Source: Stenotrophomonas_A sp035539015
Lineage (GTDB): Bacteria > Pseudomonadota > Gammaproteobacteria > Xanthomonadales > Xanthomonadaceae
Assembly (NCBI GenBank): GCA_035539015.1
Contig: DATLJF010000263.1
Coordinates: 1 to 30,377 of the forward strand
Direction of reading: 5' to 3'
Length of the DNA stretch: 30,377 nucleotides
Position numbers and translations under genes: made by a program. Each line of letters begins with the position of its first letter. Within the stretch, counting starts at the first letter, position 1. Under the pieces are notes generated by a model. It worked only from the letters and a program-made list of their open reading frames with translations. It was not told the origin of the DNA and did not search any database. This document shows positions 1 through 8,092 of this stretch, in pieces.

Positions 1-1
1 C

Positions 2-811
2 TGGATCGAATTCCGGATGCTGCGGCTGCACGGGGAGCGGCTGGCGGATATCGTGCTGACGCCCGCGGAAGCGGTGTCCCTGCCGACCGCGTTGCCGGCC
101 ACGCTCGATGCCAGCGTCGAAGTGCTGGACCTGGGGTTTCGCTACGCGCCTTCCGATCCGTGGGTGCTGCGCACCTGCAGCTTTCGAATCGAGGCGGGTG
201 AGTCGGTGGCGATCGTCGGTGCGTCCGGCTGCGGCAAGTCGACATTGCTGAAGCTATTGCTGGGCCTGCAAGCGCCCCAGGCCGGAACCGTCCGCATCGG
301 CGGCATCGACCTGCAGCGCCTCGGCCCGGCCCAGGCACGCGCGATGTTCGGCGTGGTCATGCAGGACGACCAGCTGTTCGCCGGCAGCATCGCCGACAAC
401 ATCAGTTTCTTCGACCCGGCGCCGGACATGGCCCGGGTCCACGAGGCGGCGACGCTGGCGGCCGTGCACGAGGACGTCCTCGACCTGCCGATGGGCTACC
501 ACAGTCTGATCGGCGACATGGGCAGTGCCTTGTCCGGTGGGCAGAAGCAGCGCCTGATCCTCGCCCGCGCGCTGTATCGGCGCCCACGCTTCCTGTTCCT
601 GGACGAGGCCACCAGCCACCTCGACGTAGCCCGGGAGCAGCAGGTCAACGCCGCCGTGCGCCAGCTCAAGCTCACCCGGGTGATCATCGCCCACCGGCCG
701 CAGACCATCGCCAGCGCCGATCGTGTGCTGGAGCTGGCGCACGGGCGGATCGCCCGCAGCTTCCGGCCGCCCGCCGCGCCGGAGCCGGTGGCCGATGCGG
801 CGATCGCGTAG
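2..811 (+). CDS. Peptidase-type (bacteriocin/CvaB/RaxB-like) ABC exporter, C-terminal ATPase domain, 5'-truncated
   Basis: The frame is open from the first bases of the window, so only the C-terminal part of a longer protein is present. The visible part is a complete ABC nucleotide-binding domain: Walker A GASGCGKS near 218-241, a Q-loop (VVMQDDQLF), the signature LSGGQ near 530-544, Walker B FLFLDEA near 595, and the H-loop histidine in IIAHR near 685. The lead-in with ERLADIVLTPAE is typical of the linker between the membrane domain and ATPase in exporters that cleave double-glycine leaders (CvaB, RaxB); that assignment is by family resemblance. The peptidase and membrane domains would lie upstream of the window. 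The partner adaptor gene is not visible. It ends 64 bp before the next gene. Confidence 0.85.
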   Translation, partial: WIEFRMLRLHGERLADIVLTPAEAVSLPTALPATLDASVEVLDLGFRYAPSDPWVLRTCSFRIEAGESVAIVGASGCGKSTLLKLLLGLQAPQAGTVRIGGIDLQRLGPAQARAMFGVVMQDDQLFAGSIADNISFFDPAPDMARVHEAATLAAVHEDVLDLPMGYHSLIGDMGSALSGGQKQRLILARALYRRPRFLFLDEATSHLDVAREQQVNAAVRQLKLTRVIIAHRPQTIASADRVLELAHGRIARSFRPPAAPEPVADAAIA

Positions 812-832
812 ACCGCCGGCACGCCCGCCCGC

Positions 833-841
833 TGCTAGAAT
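833..841 (+). promoter_or_regulatory. Candidate extended -10 promoter (TGCTAGAAT)
   Basis: TG at 833-834 and TAGAAT at 836-841 form an extended -10 matching the sigma-70 consensus at five of six hexamer positions. It lies 34 bp before the ATG of the zinc-binding protein gene. No good -35 is seen. It would let the envelope gene block be transcribed independently of the ABC exporter gene. Confidence 0.4.
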
Positions 842-875
842 TGGCGGCCTCCGTTCCAAGCCTGCGATTGCCGCC

Positions 876-1073
876 ATGAGCCATACCGCCACCGCGCCCG
901 CCAACGCCGAGAAGCGCTACAACGTGCATCGCAGCGACCTGCCGCTGAGCTGCCCGACGCCGGAGATGGCGTTGTGGAACTCGCATCCGCGCGTCTACCT
1001 GCCGATCGACGACGAGCCGAGCCAGGAAGCCAAGTGCCCGTACTGCGGCGCTGTCTTCGTCCTGGTCGACTGA
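876..1073 (+). CDS. Small zinc-finger (zf-CHCC type) protein
   Basis: A 65-residue protein. Candidate zinc ligands are Cys26, His37, Cys54 and Cys57 (C-x10-H-x16-C-x2-C), with the HPRVYLPI and CPYCG motifs of the zf-CHCC family (PF10276), which includes the mitochondrial complex I subunit NDUFS6. Its bacterial role is not settled. The open frame extends upstream, but the ATG at 876 is the first start outside the ABC exporter gene and gives a family-sized protein. It ends 10 bp before the glycosyltransferase gene, so the two are probably co-transcribed. This position next to envelope genes is probably synteny rather than functional linkage (inference). Confidence 0.82.
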   Translation: MSHTATAPANAEKRYNVHRSDLPLSCPTPEMALWNSHPRVYLPIDDEPSQEAKCPYCGAVFVLVD

Positions 1074-1083
1074 TCGGTCCTCC

Positions 1084-2196
1084 ATGCACCGCCTGACCGT
1101 GGTGCAGCTGCTACCGGCCCTGCATTCCGGTGGCGTCGAAAGATCCACGCTGGAAATCGCCCAGGCGCTGGTGCGCGCCGGCCACCGTGCCGTGGTGGTC
1201 TCGGCCGGCGGCCGCCTGGTCGAACCGCTGCTGGCCAGCGGCGCCGAACACCTCACCCTGGACGTCGGCCGCAAGTCGCTGCTGACCCTGCGCCTGGTGC
1301 CGGCGCTGCGGCGGCTGTTCGACGAGCTCGGCGCCGATATCGTGCATGCGCGCTCGCGGTTGCCGGCCTGGCTGGCCTGGCATGCGCTGCGGGGCCTGCC
1401 AGCCGCGCGGCGGCCGCGCTTCGTGACCACGGTGCACGGCCTCAATTCCCCAGGCCGCTATAGCGCGGTGATGACCTACGGCGAGCGGGTGATCTGTGTC
1501 TCGCGCACGGTCCACGACTATGTCCTGCGCCACTACCCGGCGACCGACCCGGGCAAGTTGCGCACGATCCCGCGCGGCATCGACGCCAGCCAGTTTCCGC
1601 GCCGGCCACCCGGTGACCCGGCGGCACGTGCCTGGGCGCTGTCCGAGGTTCCGGCCCTGCGCGGCGCAGGCCCGCTGCTGCTGCTGCCCGGCCGCGGCAC
1701 TCGGTTGAAAGGACACCACGACGGCCTGCGCCTGCTGGCCGCGTTGCGCGCCCAGGGGGGCGACGCACGCTTGTGGCTGCCGGGCGCGCGCGAGCCGGGA
1801 CGCGAGGACTACCTGCGCGAGCTCGAGGCCGAGGCCGCGCGCCTGGGTCTGGCCGAGTCCGTGGCCTTCACTCCCCCCACTACCCGGATTGCCGAAGCCT
1901 ACGCCGCCAGCGATCTGGTGTTGCAGCTGTCGCGCAAGCCCGAGGCCTTCGGCCGCACGGTGCTGGAGGCGCTGTCGGTCGGGCGGCCGCTGCTGGGCTG
2001 GGACCATGGCGGGGTCGGCGAGCTATTGCGCGAGCTGCAACCGGCCGGCGCGGCGGTGCCGTTCGACGAGGCCGCACTGGCGCTGCAGGCGGCGCGATTG
2101 CTTGCCCAACCGCCGACGCTGCCTGCACGCATTCCCTATACCCTGCAGTCGATGCAGGACAGCACCTTGAAGGTCTATGCCGAACTCCGCCGCTGA
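1084..2196 (+). CDS. GT4-family glycosyltransferase
   Basis: A 370-residue GT-B fold protein. The N-terminus has the nucleotide-sugar glycosyltransferase signature (LLPALHSGGVERSTLEIAQA), and the C-terminal half has the E-x7-E motif in EAFGRTVLE (near residue 285) of the GT1/GT4 donor-binding domain. No signal peptide or membrane span is seen, so it should act at the cytoplasmic face of the inner membrane. The sugar donor and acceptor cannot be read from sequence. Its 3' end overlaps the O-antigen ligase-like gene by 20 bp, and htrB and waaA lie downstream, so a role in LPS core or surface glycan assembly is likely (inference). No clear Shine-Dalgarno precedes the ATG; coupling to the zinc-finger gene may help translation. 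Confidence 0.87.
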   Translation: MHRLTVVQLLPALHSGGVERSTLEIAQALVRAGHRAVVVSAGGRLVEPLLASGAEHLTLDVGRKSLLTLRLVPALRRLFDELGADIVHARSRLPAWLAWHALRGLPAARRPRFVTTVHGLNSPGRYSAVMTYGERVICVSRTVHDYVLRHYPATDPGKLRTIPRGIDASQFPRRPPGDPAARAWALSEVPALRGAGPLLLLPGRGTRLKGHHDGLRLLAALRAQGGDARLWLPGAREPGREDYLRELEAEAARLGLAESVAFTPPTTRIAEAYAASDLVLQLSRKPEAFGRTVLEALSVGRPLLGWDHGGVGELLRELQPAGAAVPFDEAALALQAARLLAQPPTLPARIPYTLQSMQDSTLKVYAELRR

Positions 2197-3496
2197 GCGC
2201 ATTGCCCCTTTGCCGGCCCACGCCGGGCGCTGGGCGCCGGTGTGGGTGATCGTGTTCGTCGCCCTGTGGCCGGCCCCGGGGCTGGCCGAGAGCGTGCTCT
2301 CGCTGGGCGCGGTGTTCGCAAGCTGGAGACTGCTGCGCCGCCGTTTCCGCGGCGGTACCCAGTTGCTCAGCGGGGCGGCCTGGGCCCTGACCAGCGTGCT
2401 GTTCCTGGCCTACTGGCTGCCCGAACTGCTGTCGGCCTTCGATGCGATCGATGTGCCGCTGGCATTGCGCAAGTCGGTGACCGACCTGCGCTACTTGCCT
2501 TTCATGTGGTTGTGCGCGATCGCCGTGGCCGACCCGGTGCGTCGCCGCCGTACGTTCGCGGGCCTGGCCATCATCGGTGGCGTGTGGACCCTGGATGCCT
2601 TGTTGCAGGCGGTTTCCGGCACCAGCCCGCTGTTCTGGTCGATGGACCAGCTGAAATGGGCGATCAGTGGCCATGGCCTGTGCACGGTGCAGGAAGTGGC
2701 GGCGGTCGACCGCCTGAGTGGCCTGCTGGGGCCCTGCAACCTGAAATTCGGCCAGACCCTGGCCAGCTTGTCGCCGTTCCTGTTGTTCGCTGCGGCCGCG
2801 CGCGGGCGCCTGGCTTGGGCAGTGGTGGCGTTGGCGTGCGGGGCCGTGGTGGTGATGGCCGGTGCGCGCGCGGCGTGGATCACCTATGCCTTGGTGCTGC
2901 TGTGCTCGGGCTGGCGCTTGATCGGCGGGCGCGGAATGCTGGCCGTCGCGGCGGCCGCGGTGGTCGGGATGCTGTTGTTGTTCCAGTTCTCGCCGCAGGT
3001 GCATGAGCGCGTGGTGCGCATGCACGCCGCGGTGGAGGGCGGGGCATCGGGCGTGGACGCCGCGCTGTCCGGGCGTGCGCAGATCTGGTCGGCGGCGCTG
3101 TGCATGGTGCGCGAGCATCCGTTCAACGGGGTCGGCGCACGCGGTTTCCGCGAAGCCTACCCGCAATGCGACCCGCACCCGGAGCAAGTGCCGGCCTGGG
3201 GTGAGGGCCCAGCGTTCCATGCCCACCAGATCGTGCTGGAGATCCTGGCCGAGACCGGCTTCATCGGCCTGCTGCTATGGCTGGCCGGTGCCGCGCAGGC
3301 CTGGCGCGCGTGGCGCTATTCCAGCGCCGCCGCGCGCGAACAGGCACGCCCGGCGATGGTGGCGCTGCTGGTCACGGTATTCCCGCTCAACACCCACCTG
3401 GCGTTCTATTCGAGTTTCTGGGGTGGGCTGATGTTGATGCTGGCGGCGTTGTATGCCGGTGCGCTGCTAAACGAAGACCGGCCAGCCGCGGCCTGA
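2177..3496 (+). CDS. O-antigen ligase/Wzy-family polytopic membrane protein
   Basis: A 439-residue very hydrophobic protein with about ten predicted membrane segments and a central periplasmic loop. The Wzy_C (PF04932) region includes the loop GVGARGFREAYPQC, then the HAHQIVLEILAETG motif with its conserved histidine. Members either ligate O-antigen to lipid A-core (WaaL) or polymerise repeat units (Wzy). The two cannot be separated reliably by sequence; ligase is favoured by the neighbouring GT4, lipid A acyltransferase and waaA genes. It starts inside the glycosyltransferase gene (20-bp overlap, different frame), which implies translational coupling. It ends only 3 bp from the 3' end of the convergent acyltransferase gene. 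Confidence 0.85.
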   Translation: MPNSAAERIAPLPAHAGRWAPVWVIVFVALWPAPGLAESVLSLGAVFASWRLLRRRFRGGTQLLSGAAWALTSVLFLAYWLPELLSAFDAIDVPLALRKSVTDLRYLPFMWLCAIAVADPVRRRRTFAGLAIIGGVWTLDALLQAVSGTSPLFWSMDQLKWAISGHGLCTVQEVAAVDRLSGLLGPCNLKFGQTLASLSPFLLFAAAARGRLAWAVVALACGAVVVMAGARAAWITYALVLLCSGWRLIGGRGMLAVAAAAVVGMLLLFQFSPQVHERVVRMHAAVEGGASGVDAALSGRAQIWSAALCMVREHPFNGVGARGFREAYPQCDPHPEQVPAWGEGPAFHAHQIVLEILAETGFIGLLLWLAGAAQAWRAWRYSSAAAREQARPAMVALLVTVFPLNTHLAFYSSFWGGLMLMLAALYAGALLNEDRPAAA

Positions 3497-3499
3497 GCG

Positions 3500-4426
3500 T
3501 TACTGGTAGAGCTTGAGCTTGGGCCCGCCGTCGGGCTGGCGCTTGAAGCGGCGGTGGATCCACAGGTATTGGTCCGGTGCCTCGCGCACCATGTCCTCGA
3601 TCGCCGCGTTCACCTGCGCGGTGTCGGCGATCACGTCCTGCGATGGAATCCCCGGCAGCGGCGCGCCCACCCTCAAGATGTAGTTGCCGCCTTCGCGGCG
3701 ATGGAAGTAGGGCACCACCGCGCAGCCGGTCAGGCGCGAGAGCTGGTGGGTCGCGGTGATGGTCGAGGCAGGATGGCCGAAGAACGGCACGAACACGGTG
3801 TCCTTGCCGCGCATGTCCTGGTCGGGCGCGTACCACAGCAGACCGCCCTTCTTCAGGTGCTTGACCGTCGCACGCAAGTCCTCGTTGGCGAACATCGCCT
3901 TGGCGTAGCGCAGGCGGCCGCGCTTGACCGCCCATTCGAACACCGGGTTGCGGTGGCGCCGGTACATGCCGGCCAGGGGCACGTAGTCGCACAACAGGCG
4001 CCCGCACATTTCCAGGGTCATGAAGTGGCCTGAGACCAACAGCACGCCGCGGCCTTCGGCCTGCAGTGCACGCAGGTGTTCCAGGCCTTCGATCTGGACG
4101 CGCGGGCGAATGGTGTCGATGCTGCCCCACCAGGCGCGGGCGAACTCGAACAGGCCTACGCCCAATGCATCGAAACTGTCGCGCAGCAGGCGCGCGCGCC
4201 ACGCTTCGTCCTGCTCGGGGAAGCACAAGCGCAAATTGACTTCGGCCGCACGTCGGCGGGTACCGGCGCAATGGAAAGCGACCCAGCCGACGCCGCGCCC
4301 GAGCGCGCGCTGCAACAGCCACGGCAGGCGTCCGGCCAGCACCATGACGACCAGCGCCAGATACATCGGCCAGTGCGCCGGCTTGAGCAGGGAGGGGCGG
4401 AGGGCGACATCGGCGGCTTCAGGCAT
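3500..4426 (-). CDS. Lipid A biosynthesis acyltransferase (LpxL/HtrB family)
   Basis: A 308-residue member of the late lipid A acyltransferase family (PF03279), which transfers an acyl chain from acyl-ACP to the Kdo-lipid A precursor at the inner membrane. The N-terminal hydrophobic segment (about residues 18-38) is the usual anchor. The catalytic H-x4-E is His134 to Glu139 (HFMTLE), followed by the conserved YAPDQDMRGKDTVFVPFFG region near residues 200-215. Length matches the family (about 300-315). LpxL and LpxM cannot be distinguished with certainty. It is divergent from waaA, whose product adds Kdo before this acylation, so the shared intergenic region may co-regulate two consecutive steps. 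TAGAAT on the minus strand ends six bases before the ATG, suggesting a leaderless message. Confidence 0.88.
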   Translation of the reverse strand: MPEAADVALRPSLLKPAHWPMYLALVVMVLAGRLPWLLQRALGRGVGWVAFHCAGTRRRAAEVNLRLCFPEQDEAWRARLLRDSFDALGVGLFEFARAWWGSIDTIRPRVQIEGLEHLRALQAEGRGVLLVSGHFMTLEMCGRLLCDYVPLAGMYRRHRNPVFEWAVKRGRLRYAKAMFANEDLRATVKHLKKGGLLWYAPDQDMRGKDTVFVPFFGHPASTITATHQLSRLTGCAVVPYFHRREGGNYILRVGAPLPGIPSQDVIADTAQVNAAIEDMVREAPDQYLWIHRRFKRQPDGGPKLKLYQ

Positions 4427-4526
4427 GGCCCAATTCTATCGCCCCCGGCCGGCAGGGGCATCGCGCCGCGATGGCGCGCAGGTGCCGAGCATCGCGCCTT
4501 CCACGGCGGCCGCGTATCCTTCGCCG
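4427..4526. promoter_or_regulatory. Divergent promoter region htrB-like/waaA
   Basis: This 100-bp gap separates divergently transcribed lipid A acyltransferase and waaA genes. On the minus strand TAGAAT (4438-4433) ends six bases before the acyltransferase ATG. On the plus strand TATCCT (4515-4520) ends six bases before the waaA ATG. Neither gene has a Shine-Dalgarno sequence at the normal distance. If these hexamers are -10 elements, transcription would start at or next to each start codon, giving leaderless mRNAs. No convincing -35 is seen for either. Confidence 0.45.
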
Positions 4527-5840
4527 ATGCGGAAAGACCCTGTCGAATGGCTGTTGCGCGGGCTGTACTCGGCCCTGCTGTACCTGTTGCTGCCGATCAC
4601 CGTGTACCACCTGGTGTGGCGCGGCTTTCGCGTGCGCGAGTACTTCAACCGCTGGAGCGAGCGCTACGCCGCCTATCCCAGCGGCTGCGGCCGGCCGCAG
4701 GTGTGGGTACACGCGGTCTCGGTGGGCGAGGTCAATGCCGCCGCGCCCCTGGTCAACGCACTGCGTGCCCAGCGCCCTGACATCGGCTGGGTCATCACCA
4801 CGATCACCCCGACCGGCTCCGAGCGCGTGCGCGCGCTGTGGGGCGAGGCGGTCGACCATGTCTACCTGCCCTACGACGTGCCCGGCAGCGTAGGGCGTTT
4901 CCTTGCGCATTTTCGCCCCAGCCTGGCGCTGATCCTGGAAACCGAGCTGTGGCCGAACATGCTGTTCGGCTGCCGCGATCGTGGCATCCCGGTGTACATC
5001 CTCAACGCTCGCCTGTCGGCCCGTTCGCTGCGCGGCTATCGCCTGCTGGCGCCACTGATCAGTCGCGCGCTGCGCACGGTGGCCTGCGTGGCGGCGCAGT
5101 CGCAGGACGATGCCGAACGCTTCGTGCGGCTGGGCGCGCGGCCGGAACAAGTGGTGGCCCTGGGCAACCTGAAGTTCGACATCGCCGTACCCGAGCAACT
5201 GCCCGGGTTCGTGGCCGAGTTCGGCGCGCGCGTGCCCGCGGGCCGGCCAGTATGGATCGCCGCCAGCACCCATGAAGGCGAGGAGGCGGCGGTCATCGAG
5301 CTGCACCGCCGGCTGTGCCGCACCTTCCCGGACCTGCTGTTGCTGTGGGCGCCGCGCCACCCCGAGCGTTTCCCCCGGGTGGAGGCGCTAGCCCGCGAGC
5401 AGGGCTGGGCGGTGGCCACGCGAAAGCAGCAGCGCTGGCCCACGGCCGGGACGCGGGTCTTCGTCATCGACACCTTGGGCGAACTGATGGCGTTCTATGC
5501 CTGCGCCGAAGTCGCCTTCGTCGGCGGCAGCCTGCAGCCGATCGGCGGGCATAACCTGCTGGAACCGGCGGCGGTGGGCACGCCGGCGGTAACGGGCCCG
5601 CATCTGCACAATTTCGCCGAGATCTCGCGGCGCATGCGCGAGGCCGGTGCGGTGGCGATCCGCGAGGATGTCGATGGCGTGGGTGAGTCGCTGCAGATGT
5701 TGCTGGGCGACCCGCAGGCGCGCGCGCAGATGCGCGATGCCGGCCTGGCGCTGGTGGCCAATGGCCGCGGCGCGGTGGCGCGCACCCTGGTGCAAGTGGC
5801 CCCACACTTGCCGCCGGTAGCAGAAAGCGTCGCCGGCTGA
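4527..5840 (+). CDS. waaA: 3-deoxy-D-manno-octulosonic acid (Kdo) transferase
   Basis: A 437-residue GT30 enzyme that transfers Kdo from CMP-Kdo to lipid IVA, the first step of LPS inner-core assembly. An N-terminal hydrophobic anchor (about residues 8-28) precedes the catalytic region: VWVHAVSVGEVNAA with the likely catalytic Glu68, ETELWPN, the STHEGEE motif and the donor-site signature GGSLQPIGGHNLLEP. Length is close to that of E. coli WaaA (about 425). The frame is open far upstream, but the ATG at 4527 gives the canonical N-terminus and the upstream part is antisense to the acyltransferase. Whether it adds one or more Kdo residues cannot be told. It is followed by a strong hairpin terminator. 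Confidence 0.93.
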   Translation: MRKDPVEWLLRGLYSALLYLLLPITVYHLVWRGFRVREYFNRWSERYAAYPSGCGRPQVWVHAVSVGEVNAAAPLVNALRAQRPDIGWVITTITPTGSERVRALWGEAVDHVYLPYDVPGSVGRFLAHFRPSLALILETELWPNMLFGCRDRGIPVYILNARLSARSLRGYRLLAPLISRALRTVACVAAQSQDDAERFVRLGARPEQVVALGNLKFDIAVPEQLPGFVAEFGARVPAGRPVWIAASTHEGEEAAVIELHRRLCRTFPDLLLLWAPRHPERFPRVEALAREQGWAVATRKQQRWPTAGTRVFVIDTLGELMAFYACAEVAFVGGSLQPIGGHNLLEPAAVGTPAVTGPHLHNFAEISRRMREAGAVAIREDVDGVGESLQMLLGDPQARAQMRDAGLALVANGRGAVARTLVQVAPHLPPVAESVAG

Positions 5841-5854
5841 GCGTGCCGCGGCTC

Positions 5855-5886
5855 AAAAAGAAAGCGGGCCGAAGCCCGCTTTCTTT
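5855..5886. terminator. Bidirectional intrinsic terminator between waaA and tolC
   Basis: A perfect 13-bp stem (5857-5869 with 5874-5886) and a CGAA tetraloop, with A-rich and T-rich flanks within the stem ends. It lies between the converging 3' ends of waaA (5840) and tolC (5907) and reads as a hairpin with a terminal U run in both directions. Confidence 0.9.
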
Positions 5887-5906
5887 AATTTGCCTGCACC
5901 CGGCCC

Positions 5907-7280
5907 TTACTGGCGCTGGAGCGCGTCGCTGGCGTTCTGCAACTTGGACTCGGCGTCCTGGGTCAACATACGGTTGATGTCCTGCAGGTCGGCGACGTCG
6001 AGCTTGCCGGTGGCCTGGGCCAGCAGCAGGCGGTTCTGCAGGAAGTTGTAGCGGGCGCGCACATATTCCACCTGGGCGGCGAACAGGGTGCGCTGGTTCT
6101 GCACCACGTCGAGCACGGTGCGGGTACCCACTTCCAGGCCAACCTGCGAGGCGTCGAACGCAGCCTGCGCCGAAACCACGGTCAGGCGACGTGCTTCGAC
6201 TTCGCTGATGCCCGCCACCACGGTCTGGAAGGCGTTGCGCGTGTTGCGGTCGAGGGCGCGCTTCTGCTGCTCGAAGGTGTCCTGCTGGATATCACGCTGC
6301 GACAACGCCTGGCGCACGCGCGACTGGGTAGCACCGCCGGAGAAGATCGGCACCGACAAGGTCAGGCCGATCGCGTTGGTGTCGTTCGGGTTGCCGGTGA
6401 CGCCGCCGGAACCCACGGCATCGCCCCAGGTTGCGGTCTTGCCCCAGCTGCCGCCGAGGCTGAGCGTCGGGTAATGCCCGCCGCGCGCCGCCGAAACGTT
6501 CGACTCGGCCGCACTCACCTGCAGGGCTTGTGCCTTGAGCGCCGGGTTCTCGTTGATCGCGGTGGTGACCAGCTCATCGACGTTGCTGTACTGCGCAGGT
6601 ACTTCCGGACGCCACTCGTCCGGCAGTGCGCGCAGGCTGACCACCGGCTGGCCAGTAAGCTCGGTCAAGGCCTGGTAGTAGTCCTTGAGGTTGTTGCGCG
6701 CCAGGATCGTGTCGGCACGGGCCTGGTCGTACTGGGCGCGCGCTTCGTGCACGTCGGTGATCGGCGCCAGGCCAACTTCCAGGCGCTTGTCGGCGTAGTC
6801 GAACTGCTTCTTGGCGGCCGCCTCGTTGGTCTCGGCGGCGGCCAGCGATTCGATCCCCACCAGCACGTTGAAGTAGGCCGCCGAGCTGCGCACGATCAGG
6901 TTGTCGTTGGCCGAATCCAGGGTGAAGTCGGCGGCACGGCTGATGTCGCGTTGGGCCTTGACGTTGGCGAACTGCGCCCAGTTGAACACGGTCTGGGTAC
7001 CGTCGACGGCATAGCGGCGCGTCGTGCTGCTGACCGTGCCGACCGGGTCGTCGTAGTTGCTGCGCGTGCGGTTCAGCGAGGCGGTGCCATTGAGCTGCGG
7101 CAGCAGCGCGGCGCGGGCCTGCACCTGGCCTTCCTTGTTGTACAGCCGGGTCGACTCCGCCGACGACAGCTGCGGGTCGCCGTTGCGGGCCATTTCATAG
7201 ACCTGCAGCAGATCGGCAGCCTGGGCGGCCATCGGGAGCAGGGCGGCGGCCAGCGCCAGGGCGAGGGATCGGCGAATCAT
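5907..7280 (-). CDS. tolC: TolC-family outer membrane efflux channel
   Basis: A 457-residue protein with a Sec signal peptide (MIRRSLALALAAALLPMAAQA, cleavage likely after AQA), then two outer-membrane efflux protein repeats (PF02321) rich in Ala, Gln, Asn and heptad-like helices, as expected for the alpha-barrel of TolC. The start at 7280 was chosen over an upstream in-frame one because it begins the signal peptide and has an AAGGAAG Shine-Dalgarno just upstream. It is the second gene of a pcm-tolC pair (16-bp gap). The adaptor and RND pump genes lie across the TetR gene, so this is probably the outer-membrane part of that pump, and it may also serve other exporters as TolC usually does (inference). 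Confidence 0.92.
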   Translation of the reverse strand: MIRRSLALALAAALLPMAAQAADLLQVYEMARNGDPQLSSAESTRLYNKEGQVQARAALLPQLNGTASLNRTRSNYDDPVGTVSSTTRRYAVDGTQTVFNWAQFANVKAQRDISRAADFTLDSANDNLIVRSSAAYFNVLVGIESLAAAETNEAAAKKQFDYADKRLEVGLAPITDVHEARAQYDQARADTILARNNLKDYYQALTELTGQPVVSLRALPDEWRPEVPAQYSNVDELVTTAINENPALKAQALQVSAAESNVSAARGGHYPTLSLGGSWGKTATWGDAVGSGGVTGNPNDTNAIGLTLSVPIFSGGATQSRVRQALSQRDIQQDTFEQQKRALDRNTRNAFQTVVAGISEVEARRLTVVSAQAAFDASQVGLEVGTRTVLDVVQNQRTLFAAQVEYVRARYNFLQNRLLLAQATGKLDVADLQDINRMLTQDAESKLQNASDALQRQ

Positions 7281-7296
7281 AGGGCTTCCTTGGGAT

Positions 7297-7953
7297 TCAA
7301 AATTTGAACTGTGGCGTGGGGGCCGCGCCCTGGAGATAGGCGAGGTCGGTCTCGAACAACGACTCGACCCGCGTACCGTTGACATCGGCGCGGACAAGGA
7401 CGGCTTCCATTACCGGATCGTGACCGCGCACGACGAACAGGCGGCCTTCCGGGCGCAACCACTGCAGGAACTGCGGCGGCAGCGTGTCCACCGCGCCGGT
7501 AATGCAGATCGCATCGAAGCGACGCTCGCTCTGCCAGGCGAATGCGTCGGCGGTCTCGATCCGCACGTTGCTGCCCAGGCCGGTCGCATCGAGCGCGCTG
7601 CGCGCGGCCGTGGCCAGCGCCGGGTCGATCTCCAGGCTGACGACCTCGCGCCCCAGCGCGGCCAGGCAGGCGGTAGCGAAACCACTACCGGTGCCGATCT
7701 CGAGCACGTCTTCGCCGGCCTGCAGGTCCAGCGCCTGCAACATGCGGCCCTCGACCACCGGCTTCATCATCTTCTGCCCGCCGGCCAGCGGAATCTCCAG
7801 GTCGGCATAGGCCAGGGCCTGGTAGGCCTGCGGTACGAAGGCTTCGCGCGGCAGCCGCGCCAGGACGTCGAGTACCCGCAGGTCCAGCACGTCCCAGGGA
7901 CGTACCTGCTGCTCGACCATCTTTTCGCGGGCCTGGGAGAAATCGATCGTCAT
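7297..7953 (-). CDS. pcm: Protein-L-isoaspartate O-methyltransferase-family protein (Pcm-like)
   Basis: A 218-residue SAM-dependent methyltransferase of the PCMT family (PF01135). Visible features are FVPQAYQALAYAD, typical of the N-terminal region, SAM motif I VLEIGTGSGFATA near residues 85-97, the acidic VSLEID loop, and post-I ICITGAVDTLPPQFLQWLRPEGRLF. Canonical Pcm has an S-x-P-x-x-V-A substrate segment before motif I; here the equivalent is GGQKMMKPVVEGRM, so repair of isoaspartyl residues is uncertain. ATG at 7953 is preferred over a TTG at 7968. There is no Shine-Dalgarno, and GATAAC ends six bases before the ATG, so the message may be leaderless. It leads a pcm-tolC operon, the arrangement I recall from Stenotrophomonas. 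Confidence 0.83.
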   Translation of the reverse strand: MTIDFSQAREKMVEQQVRPWDVLDLRVLDVLARLPREAFVPQAYQALAYADLEIPLAGGQKMMKPVVEGRMLQALDLQAGEDVLEIGTGSGFATACLAALGREVVSLEIDPALATAARSALDATGLGSNVRIETADAFAWQSERRFDAICITGAVDTLPPQFLQWLRPEGRLFVVRGHDPVMEAVLVRADVNGTRVESLFETDLAYLQGAAPTPQFKF

Positions 7954-8092
7954 GGGGGCGTTATCCAACTACACGGTGGGGCAGGCATTTTACCGGTGAA
8001 GCGCCTGCTGGGTGCGTCCGTAGCATCACCGGCGGCGCCTAGGGGTCGCAGTGCCGGAAGTCACCGCGACCAAAGGCTTGGCCGGGCCGCAT

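Noticed and set aside
3499..3500. A terminator between the convergent O-antigen ligase-like and acyltransferase genes
   Set aside because: Only 3 bp separate the two stop codons, and no hairpin with a U run is visible at either end.
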